Virus record (IMG/VR): IMGVR_UViG_3300047558_000360
Coordinates: 1 to 29,646 of that record
From: a virus
Direction: 5' to 3' (one strand)
DNA: 29,646 nucleotides
The notes beneath the pieces are model-generated. The model saw only the letters and a list, made by a program, of their open reading frames with translations, searched no databases and was not told the origin of the DNA. This document shows positions 16,920 through 24,400 of this stretch, one piece after another (within the stretch, counting starts at the first letter, position 1; each line of letters begins with the position of its first letter). The translations under genes were made by a program, and so were the position numbers.

Positions 16920-17733
16920 ATTATTAATGACAGTTGGGGATTCATTCACATTTGGTGAAGCGTTACAATTTCATTTATGGAAAAGTAAATACCCAACTAC
17001 ATTTAATAGATTTAAAGGCAAAGAAAGATATGATCCATGTCATTCTATTAGTGAAGATTTCATAGAATTTGATGATTTTAGAAGAAAAGTAAATTATACT
17101 GGACAACTATCCTCTATATTAGGAATAACATATGCTAAAAATTCTGGAAACGGAGGAAATAATATAGGTAGTTTAGAATTATTAGATAGATGGATAGAGC
17201 ATGTTCTTTATGATAAATCACTTGAACCTGAATTAGTTGTATTTCAATTTACCAATATAATAAGAGATGTTATACATTTAAAAAATATGAATGAAGGTAA
17301 TAGAGGGCCTTATAATCATATTTTTGAAAAAGTAAAAACCATATTATCTTTAATTGATAATATAAATCAACCTTCCAAAGAACAAATGGAAAATATGGGA
17401 AGTATATTTGCTGATTTTTTCTATACAATAGTTTTGGAAGTTCAAAAAAGATTTTCTATATTAGAGAATGAATTTGGAACAAAATGTATTTACTTCATAG
17501 GTAGTGCAGAGCAATATTCCAAACAATTATATCATTCATTGATACAATCTGATATACACTATTTACCAATTATTTATAAAGAAAATTTATATACTGATTG
17601 GGATACTATGAATAGACAAAATGGATTAACAATCAGATTAGAGTTGGGTGTAAACGATGACCATCCTACTTTAGATTCTCATCAATATATTACAAATCTT
17701 ATATATAAAAAATATTTGGATATTTCCAAATAA
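16912..17733 (+). CDS. SGNH/GDSL-fold hydrolase-like protein 1
   Basis: A 273-residue protein with the SGNH layout. Strand 1 ends in the nucleophile motif VGDSFTFG (Gly9-Asp10-Ser11), NSGNGGNNIGS (78-88) fits the block II Gly, FQFTNIIRD (111-119) fits block III with Asn115, and DDHPTLDSH near the C-terminus (249-257) fits the block V Asp-x-His. SGNH enzymes are esterases or acyl-transferases, often removing O-acetyl groups from sugars. It begins 8 nt inside the GIY-YIG gene and is followed by a second protein of the same fold. I infer an esterase acting on host surface glycan or on acylated metabolites; no signal peptide is present, so it acts in the cytoplasm, is released on lysis, or is carried on virions. 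Substrate is unknown. Confidence 0.75.
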   Translation: MGKLLMTVGDSFTFGEALQFHLWKSKYPTTFNRFKGKERYDPCHSISEDFIEFDDFRRKVNYTGQLSSILGITYAKNSGNGGNNIGSLELLDRWIEHVLYDKSLEPELVVFQFTNIIRDVIHLKNMNEGNRGPYNHIFEKVKTILSLIDNINQPSKEQMENMGSIFADFFYTIVLEVQKRFSILENEFGTKCIYFIGSAEQYSKQLYHSLIQSDIHYLPIIYKENLYTDWDTMNRQNGLTIRLELGVNDDHPTLDSHQYITNLIYKKYLDISK

Positions 17734-17746
17734 TTTCGTATATTTG
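17713..17746 (+). promoter_or_regulatory. Bacteroidota-type promoter with dyad over the -33 box
   Basis: The -7 element TATATTTG (17739-17746) matches the Bacteroidota consensus TAnnTTTG exactly, and a TTTG -33 element (17715-17718) lies 20 nt upstream of it. The -33 box lies in a perfect dyad with 8-bp arms TATTTGGA/TCCAAATA around TATT (17713-17732), a possible operator. The -7 box ends 4 nt before the ATG at 17751, so that gene's message would be nearly leaderless. Confidence 0.6.
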
Positions 17747-17750
17747 GGTT

Positions 17751-18452
17751 ATGAAAAAAGTGTATCTTTTTGGTGACTCATTTAGCCTTTTCAACGGATA
17801 TATTAAAAACCAATATTCGGATGTAATAGAATTCAATTCACATTCGTCTTTATCAAATGATCACATTTTAAAATTAGTTAAGAAGAAATTAACTAAACTT
17901 AGCAATGAAAATATAAAGCCAGAAGATGGTATTAATATTTTTGTTCAATTGACTGTATCTACTAGAATGTTAGTGAATTACACATCAAATGAACCCGCTA
18001 AAACTTCATTAGATGTAACATATGGATATTATAATCAAATGTTAGAATTTTCTGATGAAGAACTTTTTAAGGATAAAGAATATTATTCAATATATCCATG
18101 TGGGCCAAAAGATAATTTATTGATGGATATGATTTATAGACCGTATTTAGGAACATTTATTGCTCATAATGAAAAAAATATTTTAAATGATTTATTAGTT
18201 GAAGTAAATTGTTTAAAATCATTTGCTAAATCATTGAATATAAATTTTGATTATATTTTTTATTCCGATAATTTTGATAAATTATTGAGTGAAGGTGAAT
18301 CTACACATATTAGTTTATATGGACATCAAAGTGTTCAATCTTATATTAAATCAAATCATGCTCATTTTTTTATGACACCTATGGATATTCATTTTAATGA
18401 TGAAGGTAATTTGTGGTATATTAATTGGTTAAAAGAACTTTATGGTTTCTGA
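17751..18452 (+). CDS. SGNH/GDSL-fold hydrolase-like protein 2
   Basis: A 233-residue protein starting with the nucleophile strand KKVYLFGDSFSLFNG (Gly8-Asp9-Ser10) and ending with MDIHFNDEGNLWY, where Asp212 and His214 fit the block V Asp-x-His followed by the usual Asn/Gly. Block II and III residues are less clear (SLSNDHIL near 33-40; FVQLTVSTR near 65-73), so catalytic competence is not certain. It is similar in plan but not in close sequence to the preceding SGNH protein. The ATG is fixed because the GDS strand begins at once. It overlaps the primase gene by 11 nt and lies directly behind a host-type promoter, so it would be co-transcribed with primase. Confidence 0.68.
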   Translation: MKKVYLFGDSFSLFNGYIKNQYSDVIEFNSHSSLSNDHILKLVKKKLTKLSNENIKPEDGINIFVQLTVSTRMLVNYTSNEPAKTSLDVTYGYYNQMLEFSDEELFKDKEYYSIYPCGPKDNLLMDMIYRPYLGTFIAHNEKNILNDLLVEVNCLKSFAKSLNINFDYIFYSDNFDKLLSEGESTHISLYGHQSVQSYIKSNHAHFFMTPMDIHFNDEGNLWYINWLKELYGF

Positions 18453-19368
18453 AATAGATAAACAATTCGTTAAAACTAAAATTGATGAAGTTTTAGGAGG
18501 TGGAAGAAATTTGGGTAAAGATGAAATTCAATATTATTGCCCTTTTTGTTCTCATCATAAACCAAAATTACAAGTCAATTTAGAATCTCAAAAATGGAGA
18601 TGTTGGGTATGTAATTCCAAAGGTGGTAAAATTTATACACTTCTTCGTAAACTACAAGTTGATAGAGATGTTGTTGTAAAAGTAAATACTATCTATAACG
18701 AAGCAAATATTGGAGGAGAGGTTAAGGATGAAGAATATATTGAGTTAAAACTACCATCTGAATATAAATCTATATTAGATAATCAACATATTATAGAATA
18801 TAAAGTTGCTTACAATTATCTTAAAAAAAGAGGTATAAGTGATAAAGATATTCTTAAACATAAAATAGGATATTGTGATACTGGATTATACAAAGGTAGA
18901 GTTATTATACCTTCATATGATTGTGATAATAGATTAAATTTTTTTATAGCAAGAAGTATCTATCCAAATCAAAATATGAAATATAAAAATCCACCTGTAT
19001 CAAAAAATATAATTGGATTTGAATCAACTATAAATTGGGATATGCCCATAACTTTATGTGAAGGAGCATTTGATGCAATTGCTATCAAAAGAAATGCAAT
19101 TCCTATATTTGGTAAAACACTTCCAAAATTATTGAGTGATAAAATCTTAACAAAGAAACCTTCGGTTAATATTGTATTAGATAAAGATGCTATGGGAGAT
19201 GCGGTTAGGCATTATCAATATTTAACCAACAATGATATAGATTGTAAAATCATAACCTTAAATGGAAAAGACCCATCGGAAATGGGATTTATGGAAGTAA
19301 CTAAACAAATAGAAACAAATACAACTTCTTCTTTTGAAGATTTAATAAAACTTAAATTATCTTTATAA
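18442..19368 (+). CDS. DNA primase (DnaG/gp61 type)
   Basis: A 308-residue primase that would lay RNA primers for lagging-strand phage DNA synthesis. The N-terminal zinc ribbon has CPFC (33-36) and CWVC (54-57) as the two Cys pairs. A linker containing LKKRGISDKDIL (about 127-138) follows, then the TOPRIM domain with the catalytic LCEGAFDAIA (Glu207) and the metal-binding LDKD pair (Asp247, Asp249). Length is near that of T4 gp61. There is no fused helicase domain, so it must partner with a separate helicase not in this window. It overlaps the upstream SGNH gene by 11 nt and is followed after 1 nt by the membrane protein gene. Confidence 0.93.
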   Translation: MVSEIDKQFVKTKIDEVLGGGRNLGKDEIQYYCPFCSHHKPKLQVNLESQKWRCWVCNSKGGKIYTLLRKLQVDRDVVVKVNTIYNEANIGGEVKDEEYIELKLPSEYKSILDNQHIIEYKVAYNYLKKRGISDKDILKHKIGYCDTGLYKGRVIIPSYDCDNRLNFFIARSIYPNQNMKYKNPPVSKNIIGFESTINWDMPITLCEGAFDAIAIKRNAIPIFGKTLPKLLSDKILTKKPSVNIVLDKDAMGDAVRHYQYLTNNDIDCKIITLNGKDPSEMGFMEVTKQIETNTTSSFEDLIKLKLSL

Positions 19369-19369
19369 T

Positions 19370-19759
19370 ATGGATTCAAACACAACATACAAAATTGGAT
19401 TATTTACAATACTCGTTATAGGATTTATAGCAGTTGGTTTAAGTATGAATCATAATAAAGTAAATATAACAAAAGCAGAAGAGAGTTATTTAGAATCATT
19501 ACAAAAAAGAGATTCGTTACAAAATGTAATCGATAGTTTACAAAGTGATATTACGAATTTAGAAAATGGATTTGATTCAAAAGAACATAGATATGAAGAT
19601 ATTATCAATGAATATGAATTGGGAATATCTTATTTAAAAGATTATCATCCAGATGCATATAAAGATTTTCATAGAATAATTGGAATGAAAGAAAGATACT
19701 CATCGGAACTTGAAAAAGAAAATAAAAAAAGATTAAACTTATATGAACAACTTAGATAA
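19370..19759 (+). CDS. Single-span membrane protein with coiled-coil domain
   Basis: A 129-residue protein with one N-terminal hydrophobic segment (about 9-27, GLFTILVIGFIAVGLSM) that has no cleavage site, followed by a long charged helix with heptads (LQKRDSLQNVIDSLQSDITNLEN, near 41-63, and again near 105-128). This is a membrane anchor plus a soluble coiled coil. The plan resembles an inner-membrane spanin (Rz type), which fuses membranes at lysis, but no lipoprotein partner is present in or next to it. A role in anchoring replication proteins to the membrane is equally possible. It lies between primase and thymidylate synthase, one base after the former, and overlaps the latter by 17 nt. 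Function unknown. Confidence 0.72.
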   Translation: MDSNTTYKIGLFTILVIGFIAVGLSMNHNKVNITKAEESYLESLQKRDSLQNVIDSLQSDITNLENGFDSKEHRYEDIINEYELGISYLKDYHPDAYKDFHRIIGMKERYSSELEKENKKRLNLYEQLR

Positions 19760-20894
19760 ATCATATCAGATATTATTACAAGACATTTTAGATAATGGTG
19801 TAGAGAAAGGTGATAGAACCGGTACAGGTACTATTTCAGTTTTTGGTAGACAAATCCGTCACAAAATGAGTGAAGGATTTCCATTGCTTACCACAAAGAA
19901 GATGGCGTGGAAAACTATGGTAGCTGAATTACTATGGTTTTTAAGAGGTAATACTAATATTAAATTTCTATTAGATTATGATTGCCACATTTGGGATGGA
20001 GATGCTTATAAAAATTATCAGAAAAAAATGACAGAATGGTTTGGTAATGAAACTCAACTTACCAAAGAACAATTTGTTAATAAAATAAAAACTGATGATG
20101 AATTTAAAAGTAAGTGGGGCGATTTAGGGCCAATTTATGGTAAACAATGGAGGGATTGGAATGGAGAAACTCATACTGAATTAAGTAGTACAAAGGGAGA
20201 AGATGGATTTTATGATTACATAACAAAACATATTCCAGGTATTGACCAAATCAAAACTTTAATCAACGAACTTAAAACAAATCCGGATAGTAGAAGATTG
20301 ATGGTATCCGCTTGGAATGTAGGTGAATTAAATAAAATGACATTGCCTCCTTGCCATTACGGATTTCAAGTTTACACAAGAGAATTAACTGGTGAAGAAA
20401 GATGGGATTTATTAAAGAAGAAAGTTGGTGATGATGAATTTAAAACAATGGTTGATGAGTTAATACCATTCGGCGGAGGTTTAAATGAAGAACTTAAATC
20501 ATTTAAAATACCAAAAAGAGCAATCTCATTAATGTGGAATCAAAGAAGTGTTGATACATTCTTAGGATTACCATTTAATATTGCATCATATGCGTTGTTA
20601 TTGGAAATCATTGCTAAGGAAGTGAATATGATACCCGATGAATTAATTGGTAACTTAGGCGATACTCATTTGTATTCAAACCACATTGAGCATGCAAAAG
20701 AACAAATCAGTAGAGAACCATATGATTTACCAAAAGTTGAAATCACCGAAAGAAATTGGTATTTACATCATAAAGTAAAAGAACATTTGGGCGAAAAAAC
20801 TTTTGAAGAAAAGATATTATCATATAGACCCGATTGTTTTGAACTAATCGGATATGAATCGCATCCAAAAATTAAAGCACCTTTAAGCAATTAA
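19743..20894 (+). CDS. thyA: Thymidylate synthase (ThyA), enlarged
   Basis: Converts dUMP to dTMP with methylenetetrahydrofolate, feeding phage DNA synthesis in a very A+T-rich genome. All hallmark motifs are present: GDRTGTGT with the phosphate-binding Arg25, the catalytic LPPCHYGFQ with Cys204, RRLMVSAWN before it, GLPFNIASYALL and GDTHLYSNHIEHA. At 383 residues it is about 120 longer than the 264-residue E. coli enzyme. The extra length lies mainly in an insertion after HIWDGDAY (about 90-125), a second before GIDQI (about 140-160), and a third of about 45 residues after FQVYTRE (about 212-255). The frame is intact and the active site complete, so activity is expected. It overlaps the preceding gene by 17 nt. 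Confidence 0.96.
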   Translation: MNNLDKSYQILLQDILDNGVEKGDRTGTGTISVFGRQIRHKMSEGFPLLTTKKMAWKTMVAELLWFLRGNTNIKFLLDYDCHIWDGDAYKNYQKKMTEWFGNETQLTKEQFVNKIKTDDEFKSKWGDLGPIYGKQWRDWNGETHTELSSTKGEDGFYDYITKHIPGIDQIKTLINELKTNPDSRRLMVSAWNVGELNKMTLPPCHYGFQVYTRELTGEERWDLLKKKVGDDEFKTMVDELIPFGGGLNEELKSFKIPKRAISLMWNQRSVDTFLGLPFNIASYALLLEIIAKEVNMIPDELIGNLGDTHLYSNHIEHAKEQISREPYDLPKVEITERNWYLHHKVKEHLGEKTFEEKILSYRPDCFELIGYESHPKIKAPLSN

Positions 20895-20896
20895 TT

Positions 20897-21262
20897 ATGG
20901 CATATAAACCAATAAAGATAAATAAACAATGGGGTTATGAATTATGGATTCATAATGATTCTCAATATTGTGGAAAACTTTTAGTGTTTCCAAATGAAGG
21001 TAATCATTTTTCAATGCATTATCATATTATTAAAAATGAAACTTGGTATGTTCAGAAAGGAGCATTTGAATTTCATTGGATAGATACCGATACTGCGACT
21101 CTACATAAAGAAATCTTAAATGTAGGGGAATGTGTTTATATTGAAAATGGAAAACCGCATCAATTAATTGCATTAGAGCCCGAATCTATTATTTTTGAAG
21201 TAAGTACACAACACTTTGATGATGATAGTTATAGAATTTATAGAACTCCAAAAACAACATAA
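20897..21262 (+). CDS. Cupin-fold protein
   Basis: A 121-residue single-domain cupin. Motif 1 gives the metal ligands MHYHIIKNETWYVQKG (His41, His43, Glu48) and motif 2 gives GECVYIENGKPHQL (His88), the usual His-x-His, Glu, His set. The N-terminus (KQWGYELWIHN) resembles that of the mannose-6-phosphate isomerase/GDP-mannose pyrophosphorylase-type cupins, so a sugar or sugar-phosphate substrate is plausible, but small cupins have many functions. There is no signal peptide. It lies 2 nt after thyA and is directly abutted by the next small gene, so all three would be co-transcribed. Confidence 0.85.
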   Translation: MAYKPIKINKQWGYELWIHNDSQYCGKLLVFPNEGNHFSMHYHIIKNETWYVQKGAFEFHWIDTDTATLHKEILNVGECVYIENGKPHQLIALEPESIIFEVSTQHFDDDSYRIYRTPKTT

Positions 21263-21442
21263 ATGACATATATAACCACCCGTGTCCCTAAATTAGCGGA
21301 TTTGAAAAAGGAATTGGAAGAACATCCTAACCGAATAGAATTGTATTGTAAATATATGGGGTATGATGGGGATAGTGAGGCAATTGCGTATTTAGAAGAG
21401 AAAATAAAGGAATATATGGACTCAAAAAATGTTAAAAAATAA
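21263..21442 (+). CDS. 59-residue hypothetical protein
   Basis: A short open frame that begins on the base after the cupin stop codon and ends at a TAA just before the promoter of the nuclease gene. The protein opens MTYITTRVPKLADLKKELEE and is mostly helical and charged, with a KYMGYDGDSEAIAYLEEKI segment (30-48). It fills a gap that would otherwise be 231 nt long in a genome with almost none. No family is recognised. Its direct abutment to the cupin gene and clean helical amphipathic pattern support it being real, but length alone cannot exclude a chance frame. Confidence 0.62.
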   Translation: MTYITTRVPKLADLKKELEEHPNRIELYCKYMGYDGDSEAIAYLEEKIKEYMDSKNVKK

Positions 21443-21474
21443 TTTGGTTATATCAATTATTTTTCGTATCTTTA
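21435..21474 (+). promoter_or_regulatory. Bacteroidota-type promoter with 10-bp dyad
   Basis: The -7 element TATCTTTA (21467-21474; consensus TAnnTTTG, last base differs) stands 20 nt after a TTTG -33 element (21443-21446), the same spacing as the promoter at 17715. A perfect inverted repeat AAAAATAATT/AATTATTTTT (21435-21444 and 21455-21464) with a 10-nt spacer flanks the -33 region. The predicted start of transcription is about 14 nt before the ATG at 21494. Confidence 0.6.
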
Positions 21475-21493
21475 TCCTAAGAAATATACTATA

Positions 21494-24400
21494 ATGAAGT
21501 TAGATAATGTTAAGTACATCTATCACTTAGCCGATTTGCATATTCGCAATTTAAAAAGGCATAAGGAATATAGAGAAGTATTAAATAAATTTTTGTCCGA
21601 TGTGGATTCTCAAAATTTAGAGAATTCCGTTATTTATTTAGCAGGAGATATTGCTCACGCTAAAACTGAAATGTCTCCTGAATTAGTTAGAGAGATTACT
21701 TGGTTTTTTACGGAATGTGCTAAAAGAAAACCTACTTATGTTATTACGGGAAATCACGATTGTAATCTAAACAATAAAGATAGATTGGATGTTCTTACTC
21801 CAATTTGTGATAATCTTTCCTTACCAAATTTATTTTATTTAAGAGATACTGGTGTATATCAGATTACCGATGATATTACTTTTACCGTCTATTCTATTTT
21901 AGACAAACAAGAAAATTGGCCTAAAGGTAAAGATGTAAGTGGTAATAAAAAGATTTGTTTCTTTCATGGACCGGTAGATGCTGCAAGAACCGATATTGGT
22001 TATGTAGTATCATCTAATAATTTCACACCCGATATGTTTGATGGGTTTGATATGGTATTAATGGGTGATATTCATAAAAGACAAGTTGTTCAACAAAGAG
22101 ATAAGGCAAATGGAAAACCTATTGTAGTTTACGCAGGTTCAACTGTCCAACAAAATCACGGAGAGTATTTAGAGAATCATGGTTATTTACTTTGGGATGT
22201 AGAAAATGAAACATTTGAAGAATATAATATTCATAATGATTATGGATATCTTACTATTGATATTGTAAATGGTGTAATTCCACAATGGGTTCATGATGAA
22301 ATAGGAACTAAGTTACCTAAACAACCTAGATTAAGAGTTCGTTTCTCCGATACTGAAGTTAGTGATATTAAGTTAGTAGCGGCAGAATTGCAACAAATGT
22401 TTAAGGTAAATGAAATTACTATTACAAAACAGGATACTTTAAACTCATTAAAATCTAAAAACCGAAATGCTAGAAACTTAGCTGGTAATATAAAAGATGT
22501 AAATGTTCAAAATGGTTTAATTAGAGAGTATTTAGAACGCCAATTTCTTTTAGATGATGAAACCCTTAATAAAGTAATTGAAATCAATAATGGGGTTAAT
22601 TTAAGGGTTACTCATGAAGATACTGATAATATTCTTTGGATTCCAAAATCTTTCGAATTCAGTAATATGTTTTCATATGGAGAAGGTAATAAAATTAACT
22701 TTGAGAATGCCAGAGGAATTATAGGATTATTTGCACCAAACACTCAAGGTAAATCATCTTTATTTGATGCACTTTCATTTTGTATATTTGATAAGTGTAG
22801 TAGAGCATTTAAGGCAACGCATATAATGAACAACCAAAAGGATACTTTTAGTTGTAAATTTAATTTTGAAATTGATGGTGTGAATTACTTTGTAGTAAGA
22901 GAAGCACACACTACAAAAAGCGGAAATGTAAAAGTAAATGTAAACTTTTTTAGAATTGTAGATGGTTCAGAAGAATCTTTAAATGGTGAAGAAAGAAGAG
23001 ATACAAACGATATTATTCGAAAGTATTTGGGAACATATGAAGATTTTGTGATGACATCTTTATCATTGCAAGGTAATAATGCTTTATTCATTGATAAATC
23101 TCAATCAGAAAGAAAAGATATATTAGCACAATATATGGGTGTTAATGTATTTGATAAATTGTTTGATATTGTAAATGAAGATAATAAAGAAGCAGCGGTA
23201 TTATTAAAGAATTTTAAAAAAGATGATTTCTCTCAAAAGTTGGGTGATTTAGAAACATCTATTACTACCGATACAATTAAATTTGATAATTTAATTGAAA
23301 AGAAAGATGATTTAGAACATGATAAAACTGAAATTGAAAGAGAATTATCAAAATTAGAATCTCAAATTGTTCAAACTGCTATCACAATAGATTTAGATGA
23401 TGAAACAAAACGATTAAATTCATTTAGTTCTTCATTAGAAACTAATAAGGAAAAATTGGGCAAAATGGAAACCCAATTAACTGAGGCGAAAGGTATTATA
23501 GTTCAATTAGAAGAGCAAAAGAAAGAATTATCTACTTTCAGTATAAATGGTACAGAAATTGATATTGAGTATGCGTATAACGACTGGAAAGATAAACAAA
23601 AAGATTTATCAGAAGCAGAAAGAAAATATGATACGGCTAAACAATATTTAGATGCTGCTAATCAAAAGATTGCACATTTAGATGATCACAAATATGATCC
23701 TAATTGTGAATTTTGTTGTGATAATGTATTCGTAAAAGATGCAATGAAAGCGAAAGAATCATTAGAAGAATTGGAAACGACAGTAGACCATACTTTGGAT
23801 GATGTACTTGGTATTAATAATACTTTAGAATTGTTAAAAGGAGTAGACGAAGCGTATAAAACATATACTGATAAAGAAAAAGAAATTGTTAATACTACAA
23901 CATTAGTTAGTAAAATTAAAGAGTATATTGCTAGAACACAATTAGATATAAAAAATTGTGAAGATGGTATCACAAAAGCTACTTCTAATATTGAAGAATA
24001 TCATAGAAACAAAGAACAAATAGAATTAAACAAACAACTTCGTAAGAATATAGCTGATACCAAAGAGATTATTAATGGTGTTAAGAAAGAAGTTAAACGA
24101 TTAGGTGATACTATTTTAGAACTTAATACAAAAATTTCAAAGGCAAAGCAGGAGAAAGAAGGTATTGAGGCTAATATTAAAAAAGTAAAAGAATTAGAGG
24201 AAACAAATAAATTATATGATTACTATTTGGATGCAACTAAGAGAGATGGTATTTCATATGAATTAATTTCTAAAACTCTTCCAACAATTGAAGGAGAGAT
24301 AAATAACATCTTAGGTCAAATTGTGGAATTCAGTATGAATCTACAAATGGATGGTAAGAATGTTAATGCTTACATCAATTATGGAGATAGTAGAAAGTGG

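Noticed and set aside
17751-18452. Frameshifted second half of the preceding SGNH gene
   Set aside because: It has its own complete GDS nucleophile strand and its own C-terminal Asp-x-His, so it is a second protein, not a fragment.
19370-19759. Firm call of spanin (Rz)
   Set aside because: Shape fits, but no lipobox protein is nested or adjacent and the operon is for replication; kept only as a possibility.
22885-23973. Two minus-strand frames inside the nuclease-ATPase gene
   Set aside because: Ser/Thr/Phe/Leu-rich translations expected from the complement of Lys/Glu-rich coiled-coil codons; the sense frame is clearly the gene.
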